A stretch of DNA of 64,000 bases from Betaproteobacteria bacterium (GTDB taxonomy: Bacteria; Pseudomonadota; Gammaproteobacteria; Burkholderiales; SG8-41), in contig JACPTK010000074.1 of the NCBI GenBank assembly GCA_016192825.1, forward strand, positions 1 to 64,000, given 5' to 3'. The translations under genes and the position numbers were made by a program. The notes beneath the pieces were generated by a model. That model was given only the letters and a program-made list of their open reading frames with translations, searched no databases and was not told where the DNA came from. Position 1 is the first letter of the stretch. Each line of letters begins with the position of its first letter. Shown here in pieces: positions 1 through 7,740 of this stretch.

Positions 1-2
1 TC

Positions 3-197
3 GACCGCCGCCACGCGCAGGCGTATCGTTGTGCGGTTTATCTGCTGCGGCGGGTGGTGAACGAACCAATCGCCAAGGTGGCGCGGCGCGCCGGTATATC
101 CGCCCCACGGGTGTCGCAAATTCAGGCCGAGGCGGAAAGCGTCAGGCCGCAAGGGCCGATGCGGAAGCTGTTGGATCTCTATAAGGTAAAGCGTTGA
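3..197 (+). CDS. Transposase C-terminal part (IS200/REP-associated type), cut by window edge
   Basis: The frame is open from the window edge to TGA at 195-197 and encodes 64 residues. The segment AVYLLRRVVNEPIAKVARRAG followed by SAPRVSQI reads as a DnaA-like or HTH DNA-binding tail. Such tails occur at the C-terminus of some Y1 (IS200-like, REP-associated) transposases. The catalytic HUH and Tyr motifs would lie to the left of the window, so the family call rests on the tail alone. The last codons and the stop lie inside a 37-bp direct repeat, and a broken mazF follows at once. This suggests that a mobile element landed in a toxin gene. An unrelated HTH protein is possible. Confidence 0.45.
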   Translation, partial: DRRHAQAYRCAVYLLRRVVNEPIAKVARRAGISAPRVSQIQAEAESVRPQGPMRKLLDLYKVKR

Positions 198-264
198 CCC
201 CTTTGTCTGCTCGTTGGATCTCTATAAGGTAAAGCGTTGACCCCTTTGTCTTGACCCCTTTGTC
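171..264 (+). repeat. 37-bp direct repeat at transposase 3' end, plus a third partial copy
   Basis: Positions 171-207 are repeated exactly at 214-250, separated by 6 bp. The last 14 bases of the unit (TTGACCCCTTTGTC) occur a third time at 251-264. The first copy contains the transposase stop codon, so the repeat duplicates the end of that gene. It marks the junction between the element and the mazF remnant. Confidence 0.85.
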
Positions 265-425
265 CGCGCGAGCTTCAGGCGGCAAAGCTGCCGAAGCGTT
301 CGTGGGTCAAGATCAGCCAGATTCGCACGCTTGCCACCGAGCGCATCGGGACGAGACTCGGCCGCGCCTCGCCCGAGGAAATTGCGCAGGTCGTCGAGGG
401 CCTCAATGAAATTATCGGAATCTAA
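264..425 (+). pseudogene. MazF/PemK-family toxin, C-terminal remnant
   Basis: In the frame ending with TAA at 423-425 the sequence reads KLPKRSWVKISQIRTLATER, then IGTRLGRASPEEIAQVVEGL and a short tail ending EIIGI. This matches the conserved C-terminal end of PemK/MazF endoribonuclease toxins (SWVK-SQIRTL, LG-S-EE-A-V-GL). The N-terminal half with the catalytic arginine is absent, because the frame starts directly after the transposase-associated repeat at 264. The gene is therefore beheaded and cannot make an active toxin. No cognate MazE is visible. Confidence 0.75.
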
Positions 426-532
426 CCGCCGGTTCGTGACCGACGCGTTCCGCGCGGCACAACCGGGACGTTAGCGGTCAATAACATACGGCGCTACAAT
501 GTCCACGCGCATCGCGGTTGAGGAGGCCCAGT

Positions 533-766
533 ATGTCCACGGCTGTTGCTGAAATTAAGGCCAAGATTCGGGAGTTGAGTCTCGAAGACAAGGCGGACCT
601 GATCCGCTCCCTTATCGCTGAGCTCGACGGCCCGCCCGACGCCGACGTCGAGAACGCCTGGTTGATAGAGGCGCAGCGGCGTCATCGGGAGATCGTCGAA
701 GGCAAGGTGCAGCCGATCCCCGGCGAACGAGTGTTCGCAAATCTCCGCGGGCGCCTGAAGCGATGA
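533..766 (+). CDS. Addiction-module antitoxin (RelB-like, TIGR02574 type)
   Basis: This 77-residue protein starts MSTAVAEIKAKIRELSLEDK and resembles the short helical 'putative addiction module component' antitoxins. They bind and neutralise a RelE/ParE toxin and repress their own promoter. I place the start at ATG 533 because AGGAGG lies at 521-526, six bases upstream; an in-frame TTG at 518 lies in front of this ribosome-binding site. The stop overlaps the toxin start (ATGA at 763-766), so the pair is translationally coupled. A candidate -10 box TACAAT lies at 495-500. The pair is intact, unlike the mazF remnant just upstream. Confidence 0.8.
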   Translation: MSTAVAEIKAKIRELSLEDKADLIRSLIAELDGPPDADVENAWLIEAQRRHREIVEGKVQPIPGERVFANLRGRLKR

Positions 767-1059
767 GGCTGGAGTTCCACCCCGAAGCGGAGTTGGAACT
801 CATCGAGGCGGCGCTACACTACGAGCTACAAGTTCCGGGTTTGGGCGAGCGTCTCGAATCCGAGGTTCGGCGTGCGACGGATCTTCTGCTCGATCATCCC
901 GAGATTGGTCAGCTGGTTGATCCCGACCTGCGCCGGTTCGCCCTTCCCCGTTTTCCCTTTACCCTGATTTACAGCGCGACACCTGATGTGCTCCGCATCG
1001 AGGTAGTTGCACATCAAAGCCGCTTGCCCGGATACTGGAGGTCGAGAATCGACCGCTAA
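763..1059 (+). CDS. RelE/ParE-family toxin
   Basis: The product is 98 residues, the normal size for ParE/RelE toxins. It opens MRLEFHPEAELELIEAALHY, the usual first strand and helix of the family. It ends with the typical RFPFTLIYS and VVAHQSRLPGYW segments, in which a basic residue followed by P-G-Y-W closes the fold. ParE members poison gyrase and RelE members cut mRNA on the ribosome; the sequence does not tell me which applies. It overlaps its antitoxin by four bases, so production follows antitoxin translation. Confidence 0.85.
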   Translation: MRLEFHPEAELELIEAALHYELQVPGLGERLESEVRRATDLLLDHPEIGQLVDPDLRRFALPRFPFTLIYSATPDVLRIEVVAHQSRLPGYWRSRIDR

Positions 1060-1184
1060 CCGTGCGATCGACAGCGACGCGGGAAAGCGCTGCGCGCTTC
1101 CCGGCGCGCATCACCGCGGATGTTGGGCGCACAGGAAGCGATGACCCGCAGGTTCGCATATACGTCCATGCAGGAGCCATCCCA

Positions 1185-2057
1185 ATGCCAATCAGCGAAT
1201 TTCCGGACCCAAAATATCTGATCAATGTACGCGAGCTAGGCGAGCGACTGGGCGCGGTTACCCTGATCGACCTGCGCCCGGCGGAGGATTTCTCGCTCGG
1301 TCACATTGAGGGAAGTAAGCATCTCGACATCTATGGCGTCAGCCTGAACGACTCTTCGGACGCACCGTTGAACGCCTTCCTATCAATGTTTCAAGCACTA
1401 TTCGGGTCCCGAGGCGTTTCCCAGGACAAACCGGTGGTGATCTATGACCACGAGACCGGCGAGCGGGCGGCGCGGGCGGTCTGGCTCCTCGCAGTCCTGA
1501 ATCATCCGGACGTCAGGATCCTTGACGGCGGAACTCAGGCGTGGACCACGTCGGGTAATCGACTCGTCCGTCTGAAGGAGGCAGCGCCGCCGGTCGACCC
1601 CACGAAGGCGCGGCCGATGCCCCCCGCTTACGAAGGAATGCGAAATCTGGATCTGTTGGCAACCAGGCTCGATGTCCATCGGGCAATCGATGAAGACGAG
1701 ACGCTCATTGTTGACGTCAGGCGGGAGTCGGAGTATCGAGGCACGGAAAAGCGGGCGCGGCGCGTCGGAACGATTCCGGGCGCCGTGCATATCTTCTGGC
1801 GCGATCACTTGGACACCAGGGGTGCGTTGCGGCCAGCGGATGAAATCCGCGATCTCTATGTTTCGAAGGGTATCACCCCGGACAAGACCATCGTTCCTTT
1901 CTGCCAGGGCGGCTACCGCTCGGCCAACACATTCCTCGCGCTCAAGTCTTTGGGCTATCCGAGCGTCCGAAACTATGTGGGATCTTGGGGAGAATGGGGA
2001 AACAGGGACGATTCGAAGATCATCATCCCGGACCCGGGCAGTAGCGGGCCGCGATGA
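1185..2057 (+). CDS. Two-domain rhodanese-type sulfurtransferase
   Basis: This 290-residue protein contains two rhodanese domains and would transfer sulfane sulfur from thiosulfate or 3-mercaptopyruvate to a thiol acceptor. The first domain (residues about 15-140) has LIDLRPAEDFSLGHIEGS but carries Asp at the active-loop position (VVIYDHETGERAAR), so it is structural only. The second domain (about 160-285) has DVRRESEYRG and the catalytic loop PFCQGGYRSAN with its Cys. I chose ATG 1185 because AGGAG lies at 1172-1176; an in-frame GTG at 1062 would add an unlikely low-complexity leader. There is no signal peptide from this start, so it should be cytoplasmic. It stands alone after the toxin-antitoxin pair. 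Confidence 0.85.
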   Translation: MPISEFPDPKYLINVRELGERLGAVTLIDLRPAEDFSLGHIEGSKHLDIYGVSLNDSSDAPLNAFLSMFQALFGSRGVSQDKPVVIYDHETGERAARAVWLLAVLNHPDVRILDGGTQAWTTSGNRLVRLKEAAPPVDPTKARPMPPAYEGMRNLDLLATRLDVHRAIDEDETLIVDVRRESEYRGTEKRARRVGTIPGAVHIFWRDHLDTRGALRPADEIRDLYVSKGITPDKTIVPFCQGGYRSANTFLALKSLGYPSVRNYVGSWGEWGNRDDSKIIIPDPGSSGPR

Positions 2058-2113
2058 CGCCCAACTGTGGTGCTTGGCGTCTTGGCGGTTCGACCAGGTC
2101 TTCCGCTATTTCT

Positions 2114-2506
2114 CTAACCCCGAGACTCGATTTTCTTCCGTAGGCGCTCGATGTACTTGTCCTCGTCGATCACGAAGCGCTCGTGCTCGGCTTCCCCCAC
2201 CTGCTCGACGTCGTCGTAGACCTTCACCTTGAACGTCAGCTTGCGCCTGTCGATCCCGACGAGCTCGGCCTCGGCCCGCACTTTCTTGCCGACGGGCGTG
2301 GGCGCGAGGTGGCGGATGTTGACCGACAGGCCGACCTGGCCCTGGCCGGGCTTGAGGCACGGCGCGACGAGGTGATGCGACGCCATCTCCACGAACAGCG
2401 TCATGGACGGCGTCGAGAACACGCGGTAGCCGCCGCGCAGGGTGGTGAGCTTTTCCTCCACCACCCACTCCTGGGTGTGCTTCATTCCGATCTTCAATGT
2501 ATCCAT
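2114..2506 (-). CDS. Hotdog-fold acyl-CoA thioesterase family protein
   Basis: The 130-residue product has the size and pattern of the fluoroacetyl-CoA-type thioesterases (FlK-like hotdog fold). FSTPSMTLFVEMASHHLVAP covers the substrate-binding helix, with Thr and Glu where FlK has its catalytic residues. PVGKKVRAEAELVGIDRRKL and KVYDDVEQVGEAEHERFVID form the sheet. It would hydrolyse an acyl-CoA thioester in the cytosol; the substrate cannot be told. It lies downstream of the iron-ADH-like gene on the same strand, separated by a repeat array, and is probably the last gene of that transcript. Confidence 0.75.
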   Translation of the reverse strand: MDTLKIGMKHTQEWVVEEKLTTLRGGYRVFSTPSMTLFVEMASHHLVAPCLKPGQGQVGLSVNIRHLAPTPVGKKVRAEAELVGIDRRKLTFKVKVYDDVEQVGEAEHERFVIDEDKYIERLRKKIESRG

Positions 2507-2514
2507 TCTTGCGG

Positions 2515-2645
2515 TCAGTTGTCAGTTGCCAGTTGTCAGTCCCAAGCGAGAAACCATCAGCTCGTAGCTGGCAGCTCGTAGCTGGTAGCTCGTAGCTGGC
2601 AGCTCGTGGCTGGCAGCTGGTAGCTCGTAGCTGACAACCGGCAAT
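2515..2645. repeat. Short-period tandem repeat array (7/14 bp)
   Basis: Positions 2559-2635 are copies of AGCTCGTAGCTGGC (14 bp, itself two related heptamers) with few substitutions. A related run of GTCAGTT-type heptamers lies at 2515-2540. The array fills the gap between the iron-ADH-like gene and the thioesterase gene. Its end lies directly beside the ADH stop codon (2646-2648, read on the minus strand). Confidence 0.85.
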
Positions 2646-3848
2646 TCACCATGCCGACTGCAGGATCTCGCCGAGCAGCTCGCGTTCTCGCACAAACTCC
2701 CGCTTCGGGTCGGCGTTGAAATTCCTCAGCGATAGCTCGAGCACCTGCGGCAGGCGCTCGCGCGCGATGCCGAGCGCGGACAGGCGGGTGGGCATGCCAA
2801 GCGCGGCGAGATCCTTCTCCATTCTCTCCGCGATGTGCCCGGGCATTTCGGCCGGCGCAGCGCCGGCGATGCCCAGGCCGGCCGCGATCCGCGCCATGGG
2901 TTCCGGATCGCGGTCCCCGAGCCGGCGCAGCAGGGTGCCGATCAGCGCCGCGTACGCCTCGCCCTGCCCGACGTGCGGAAAGACGCTGATGATGGAAGTC
3001 GAGAACGCGTAGGCGACGCGCATCACCCAGTGGCGCGCGAACTGCGAGCCCCCGTCATCCGACTCCCGGTTCTGCAGCAGCGTCGCCGCGCACAAATCGA
3101 AGCGGGGCGCGGGATCGCCCGGGTCGGCGATGCGCGGCAGGGCGCCAGCCGCGAGCCGGTAGGACTGCAGCCGGTCGGCTTCCACGAGCGGGTTCTCGGC
3201 CACCGCGCCGAGGTTCATCGCCGCCCTGCAGTAAATAGTCCCGGCGCCCGTGCGGATCAGCTCCGGAGGCGCGGTAAGGAGTGCGTCCGTATCCCAGAAA
3301 ATTGCGGCTGGCCGCGTCTTGGGGTCGAAGAACTCCATGCCGCGCGCGGTGGCGTCGTCCTTCATGCGCGAGCCCGCGCGGTTCTGCGCGGTGGTCGGGG
3401 CCGTCAGCACGTTGAGGATGGGCAGCTTGGGCGCGAGCAGCTTGGGGCTCACCGCCGGCCCGTGCTCGGGATACTGCGTGACGAGCCGCTCGACCGGATC
3501 CTTCTCCGCGAGCAGGATCGTCACGATGCGCGCGCCCTGGATCACGCTGCCCGCCCCGACGCCGATGAGGAGGTCGGTCCGCGCGGCGCGCGCGGCTTCG
3601 ACCGCGCGCATGATCGACGAGCGCGAGGTGTCCTTGTCGATTTCGTCGAACACGCCGCAGCAGCGATCGGCCAGCAGCTGCTTCATCCGCGAAATCAGCG
3701 GCGTTTTGCGCGACACCGTGCGGCCGCACACGATGAAGGCGCGCCGCGCGCGGTGGCGGCCCGCCTCGTCGGGCAGGCGGTCCAGCGCGTTTTTCCCGCT
3801 ATAGAGCCTGTAGGAGTAGCCTGTTGCGCGAAAATCGTAGCTATACAT
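2646..3848 (-). CDS. Iron-containing alcohol dehydrogenase-like protein, metal site degenerate
   Basis: The 400-residue protein has the length and overall pattern of group III (iron) alcohol dehydrogenases and maleylacetate reductases. It has a nucleotide-binding half with GVGAGSVIQGAR (residues 97-107) and a helical metal half. Aligned by eye with FucO, three of the four metal ligands are replaced. The TGMDALTH motif reads TGAGTIYC (Gly203 for Asp, Cys207 for His), and the HxxxH segment reads VAYAF (Val278, Phe282). Only His292 (FPHVGQGEAY) remains. It may bind no Fe/Zn or may use another chemistry. Its neighbours act on acyl-CoA compounds. Confidence 0.65.
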   Translation of the reverse strand: MYSYDFRATGYSYRLYSGKNALDRLPDEAGRHRARRAFIVCGRTVSRKTPLISRMKQLLADRCCGVFDEIDKDTSRSSIMRAVEAARAARTDLLIGVGAGSVIQGARIVTILLAEKDPVERLVTQYPEHGPAVSPKLLAPKLPILNVLTAPTTAQNRAGSRMKDDATARGMEFFDPKTRPAAIFWDTDALLTAPPELIRTGAGTIYCRAAMNLGAVAENPLVEADRLQSYRLAAGALPRIADPGDPAPRFDLCAATLLQNRESDDGGSQFARHWVMRVAYAFSTSIISVFPHVGQGEAYAALIGTLLRRLGDRDPEPMARIAAGLGIAGAAPAEMPGHIAERMEKDLAALGMPTRLSALGIARERLPQVLELSLRNFNADPKREFVRERELLGEILQSAW

Positions 3849-3952
3849 GATCGATCATCCGTTACATGAATTCGGGCCTGCCCGGTTGGAATGAAACGGC
3901 GCGCGCAGCTCGCTTGCCGGCTTGACGAGATAGGACTCCCGGCTCGCCGCGC

Positions 3953-5488
3953 TCAATACGTCGTTGGCCAGTTGTTGAGCAAATGACTTCCTACCCCGTT
4001 GGTCAGGCGCATCGAATGCACTTGCAGCGTTCGTATCAGGTAGGCCCTCGTATCGCGGGGGTCGATGACGGATTGCGTCTCATACAGGGCGGCCAGGCCC
4101 CAGACTGACGAATCCTGCGCGATTTCATCCGCCAGCTGCTTGAACCGCGCCGGATCATCCGCCTCCTTCAATCCGTGGAGGATATTCACCCCGACGGAGG
4201 GGTCCACGAAACCGAGATCGGCGGTGGGCCAGCACGCCACCTCATCCGAGTTCTTGCCACCCCCCATGTTCAGGTAGGCCTTCCCGTAGCTCTTGCGCAA
4301 GATGATGGAAATCTTGGGCACCGTGACCTGCGACAGCGCGTTCACCCAATTGATGATCCGTCCCGGCGCCGCGCGCTGCTCCCCTTCCAGCCCGATCAGG
4401 AAACCGGGCACATCCACGAGGAAGACGATCGGAATATTGAACGAGTCGCACAGGACCAGGAAGCTGACGACCTTGTTGCAGGCGTCCACATCCAGCGCGC
4501 CGCCCTTGTGGATGGGGTTGTTCGCGATGACGCCTATCGTGGTCCCGTTCAATCGGGCCAGCGTGGTCACCACCGCGCGCCCGAACCCGGCTTTGAGCTC
4601 GAACACGCTGTCCAGGTCCACGAAGGCATCGATGATGGCGCGCACGTCATAAGTCTGGCTTCTCGACTCGGGAAGCAGGTCCAGCATCTTCCGGCAACCC
4701 TCTTCCGATCCCGGGGGAACGTCATAGCGGGGCGGCGCCTCGTTGCAATGACTCGGCATGTAGGACAGGAAGCGCTTCACGGCGTCCAACGCCTGCTGGT
4801 CGGTATCCACCGCCCTGTCCACGAGCCCGGAAACCCTCGTGTGCATCTTCCAGCCGCCCAGCTCTTCGGCGGTGACGGGGCGCCCGATTGCCTTCTCGGA
4901 CACGCGATGGCTCGCCACCGCCAGCGTTGCGCCCTTGCGCATGACGACGAAGTCGGAGAGGCAGGCGTACCAGGCGGAATGCCCGAAGCAACTGCCGAGC
5001 AACGCGGATGCCCAGGGCGACGTGCGCAACCGCTGGTACTCCGCGCCGTCCTGGCCGATGATGGCGCGCCCGGCGGACCCCATGCGGTCGGGCATGCGGG
5101 CGCCGCTCGTTTCCCCCAAAAAGACCAGCGGAAAGCCGCGTCGGTTGGCGACGGTCTTTACATGCTTGACCTTCTTTTGGTTGGTCAAGGCGCTGGATGC
5201 GCCCAGAACCGTGAAGTCGTTCGAGATGATGCCCACGTCCCTGCCGTTGACGCGCGCGAATCCCACGACCTTTCCGTCACCTGGCGTCCGGTCGCGCATT
5301 TCCGGCCGGGCCGAGGTGGCGTAGAGGCCGGACTCCATGAAGCTGTCGGGATCGGCGAGATGCTCGATACGCTCGCGCGCGTTCAGCACGCCTTGGAGCC
5401 TGCGCTGCTCGAGCTTCGCCGGCCCGCCCATCGCCATCGCCCGCAGGCGGCGCTGCTCCAGTTCCTGAATCAATGCACTAAACGGCAT
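3953..5488 (-). CDS. Acyl-CoA carboxylase carboxyltransferase (beta) subunit
   Basis: This 511-residue protein belongs to the propionyl/methylcrotonyl-type carboxyltransferases, which move CO2 from carboxybiotin to an acyl-CoA. Two crotonase-like halves are visible: the N-terminal half with NARERIEHLADPDSF, SNDFTVLGASSA and FLGETSGARMPDRMG, and the C-terminal half with GVIANNPIHKGGALD and LVDVPGFLIGLEGEQRAAPG. It ends NWPTTY, a tail shared with three other carboxyltransferases in this window. No biotin carboxylase is adjacent; the nearest lies at 8661-10010. A deleted acyl-CoA synthetase copy follows immediately upstream. Confidence 0.9.
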   Translation of the reverse strand: MPFSALIQELEQRRLRAMAMGGPAKLEQRRLQGVLNARERIEHLADPDSFMESGLYATSARPEMRDRTPGDGKVVGFARVNGRDVGIISNDFTVLGASSALTNQKKVKHVKTVANRRGFPLVFLGETSGARMPDRMGSAGRAIIGQDGAEYQRLRTSPWASALLGSCFGHSAWYACLSDFVVMRKGATLAVASHRVSEKAIGRPVTAEELGGWKMHTRVSGLVDRAVDTDQQALDAVKRFLSYMPSHCNEAPPRYDVPPGSEEGCRKMLDLLPESRSQTYDVRAIIDAFVDLDSVFELKAGFGRAVVTTLARLNGTTIGVIANNPIHKGGALDVDACNKVVSFLVLCDSFNIPIVFLVDVPGFLIGLEGEQRAAPGRIINWVNALSQVTVPKISIILRKSYGKAYLNMGGGKNSDEVACWPTADLGFVDPSVGVNILHGLKEADDPARFKQLADEIAQDSSVWGLAALYETQSVIDPRDTRAYLIRTLQVHSMRLTNGVGSHLLNNWPTTY

Positions 5489-5530
5489 GATGTCTCCTTG
5501 ATTGATGGGATCGCCCGGAAACGGGTGCCG

Positions 5531-6096
5531 CTACGCCGGACCTGGCGCGGAGGATCTCGACTTGACGAATGGCTCATGGCCATGCAGGGCCGACAGGGCG
5601 AGCGCGGCGGGACTCAGCTCGTCGAACACCGGAATGCCGAGCCTGATGGCGCGCTCGCGGAACCTGCGCTTGCGGGCTTCCAGCCGGGGCGCGCCGTCCG
5701 ATCGCAGGACCACGATGAAATGCCCCTGCCCCGGATACCGGGCCCGCACGCGCAGGATCGCCTTCATCAGGTTCTGGAGATCGGGTTCGCAATGGACGTG
5801 CCCGGAGGAAGGTCCAGGGCGGCCAATGCGTCCCGCGTCGGCTTGTCAAACGGCACAACCTCCATGCCGAGGCCCGAGAGGAAATCGGTTGCAAGAACGC
5901 TGGTGCCGCCTCCATTGCCGAGCGTCACCACACCGGAAAATCTCAGGCCCCGAGTGCTTCCGCGCCGGATGAACGCGTTCTGGCGTCCGATACCGCTGCT
6001 CGACGCCCCGACTACCGCTACCGTGCGGGGCGAGAAAAGGGGCGCAAAAACGGCTTGCGGGTCGGGATCTGTCATTGCAGGCTGGGCCGGCGGCAT
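5531..6096 (-). pseudogene. NDP-forming acyl-CoA synthetase alpha subunit, internally deleted copy
   Basis: The piece is a shortened relative of the intact gene at 6154-7599. Read on the minus strand it begins FSPRTVAVVGASSSGIG (CoA-binding start) and then jumps to GLRFSGVVTLGNGGGTSV. That fuses two segments which in the intact gene are separated by about 160 residues. After TSIANP the frame stops. The next conserved block (QNLMKAILRVRARYPG, then VVLRSDGAPRLEARKRR) continues in another frame to 5531. Three separate deletions, one of them frame-breaking, are needed to explain this. The catalytic His region is missing, so the product cannot be active. Confidence 0.8.
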
Positions 6097-6153
6097 ATCA
6101 GGTATGCCCGCAGGAGTGCGGGCCGTCCCCGCAGTTGCGAGCTGTAGTCGGCG

Positions 6154-7599
6154 TTACAGCCTCCTGCTGGATTTGAATCGCTCGTGCGTCTGCAGCGCCG
6201 CCAGCGCGCGCCCGGCATCCGCCATTTCATCGTACACCGGGATGCCGAGCGCGACGGCGCTCGCGCGGAAGGCGCGCTTGCGCTCTTCCAGCGCAGGCTC
6301 GCCGTCGGAGCGCAGCACCAGCACGAAATGCGCCTGACCAGGATACCGCGCCTGCACGCGCAACGCGGCCTGCACCAGGTTATCGAGCACTTCGGGCTTG
6401 GTGCGCCCCGCGAAAGCCGAGAGATTGAGGTGCATCACCAGCGCGTCCGGCTTGCCTATGCCGTAGATGATCTCGAGTATCTTCTCCGCCACGCGCCCGT
6501 CGTCCTGCTGCAGCGTGCCCACCGGGCAATCGACCGGATTGGTGATGCTGGTGCCGGGCGGAAGCTTCAGCGCCACCAGCGCATCGACGGCTTCCTTTCC
6601 GAACGGCGTGACGTCGAGGCCCAGGCGCGCGTAATAGTCGGTCGCCAGCACGCTCGCGCCGCCGCCGTTGCCGAAGAGCGCGACGCGCCGCGTCGGGTGC
6701 CGGGGTTGCGGCGTGAGCGTCTGGAAGATCAGCAGCGTGTCGATGAATTCGTCAAGCGTCTCCACCAGCACGCATCCGGTCTGCTTCGACAGCGCGACCC
6801 ACGCGCGGTCATCGCCCGCCAGCGAGCCGGTGTGCGAAATCGCGGCCGCGCGGCCCTGGGAGGTACGCCCCCCCTTGAGGATCACCACCGGCTTGGCGGC
6901 GCGGGTCGCGCGCAGGATTTCGAACAGCCGGCGCCCGTCCCGGGCGGTCTCGATGTACATCCCGATCACCCGGGTCTGCGGGTCGGCGCCAAAGTATTCG
7001 AGCAGCTCGTTCGGCCCGACATCGGCGCAGTTGCCGACCGTGATCAGGCCCGAAAACACGAGACCGCGCGACAGGCCGCGGCGGATGATGTCGGTTCCGA
7101 GCCCGCCACTCTGGGAGACGATGCCGACCGGGCCCGTCTCCTCGGGCCCGATCTCGGTGAAGGTCACGCGCCCGCGCGGCGTATAGATCCCGAGGCAATT
7201 GGGCCCGATCAGCCGCGCGCCGCCGGCGCGCGCCGCCGCGACCAGCTCGTCCTGCAGTTCTCGACCCTCGTCCACTTCGCCGAAGCCGCTCGATATCACC
7301 TGCGCGAAGCGCACCCGGCCTCGCGCCTCCCTGAGCAGCGGCGGCACCTGCGCCGCGGCGATCGCGATGTAGGCGTAGTCCACGGGTTCGGGGGTCTCGC
7401 CCAGGTTGCGGTAGGCCTTCAGGCCGTCGATCTCGCCCGCCGACGGGTGGATCGGATAGATCGCGCCGGTGTAGCCGAACTCGCGGATGCGCCGGATGAA
7501 GACATTGGGCAGCGCCGCGCCCTTGGTGGACGCGCCGACTACCGCCACGGTCTTCGGCTCGAACAGCGGCCTGAATGCTTCGATTACGCTATCGCTCAC
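6154..7599 (-). CDS. Acyl-CoA synthetase (NDP-forming), alpha subunit
   Basis: The product (481 residues from GTG 7599) is the CoA-binding and ligase subunit of an ADP-forming acyl-CoA synthetase, which activates or releases carboxylic acids with ATP and CoA. The N-terminal Rossmann CoA-binding domain shows FEPKTVAVVGASTKG. The ligase domains contain IGPNCLGIYTPRGRVTF and the SHTGSLAG segment, which holds the His phosphorylated during catalysis. Upstream in-frame codons to ATG 7656 would be read from repeat-like sequence, so I prefer GTG 7599, although no clear ribosome-binding site is seen. The beta subunit gene lies 142 bp upstream on the same strand; together they form one enzyme. Confidence 0.85.
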   Translation of the reverse strand: MSDSVIEAFRPLFEPKTVAVVGASTKGAALPNVFIRRIREFGYTGAIYPIHPSAGEIDGLKAYRNLGETPEPVDYAYIAIAAAQVPPLLREARGRVRFAQVISSGFGEVDEGRELQDELVAAARAGGARLIGPNCLGIYTPRGRVTFTEIGPEETGPVGIVSQSGGLGTDIIRRGLSRGLVFSGLITVGNCADVGPNELLEYFGADPQTRVIGMYIETARDGRRLFEILRATRAAKPVVILKGGRTSQGRAAAISHTGSLAGDDRAWVALSKQTGCVLVETLDEFIDTLLIFQTLTPQPRHPTRRVALFGNGGGASVLATDYYARLGLDVTPFGKEAVDALVALKLPPGTSITNPVDCPVGTLQQDDGRVAEKILEIIYGIGKPDALVMHLNLSAFAGRTKPEVLDNLVQAALRVQARYPGQAHFVLVLRSDGEPALEERKRAFRASAVALGIPVYDEMADAGRALAALQTHERFKSSRRL

Positions 7600-7701
7600 G
7601 TTCAAAATCGGGAAATAGACGGGATTTACATGATTAACGGCATGACACCCATGCACCGATTTGCCGGTTCGCCCCGCGCGGAGTCACCGTTGCCCTGGTT
7701 C

Positions 7702-7740
7702 TAATCCTGTAAATCCTGTAAATCCTGTTAATCCTGTCCA
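7702..7740. repeat. 9-bp tandem repeat (AATCCTGTA type)
   Basis: Four copies of AATCCTGTA/T stand in a row between the two acyl-CoA synthetase subunit genes. The run ends exactly where the beta-subunit stop codon begins (7741-7743, minus strand). The same motif occurs in inverted form at 18261-18353. Confidence 0.85.

Noticed and set aside
4175-6337. Very long plus-strand frame (720 codons) antisense to the carboxyltransferase and synthetase genes
   Set aside because: Composition is His/Arg/Ala/Gly-rich with no domain pattern. It is the complement of real genes, as are similar long frames at 13877-15799, 32364-34007 and 43798-45324.
6154-7656. Longer acyl-CoA synthetase alpha start at ATG 7656
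   Set aside because: The added 19 residues derive from intergenic sequence related to the 9-bp repeat, and the conserved domain starts after GTG 7599. The choice is still uncertain because no ribosome-binding site is clear.
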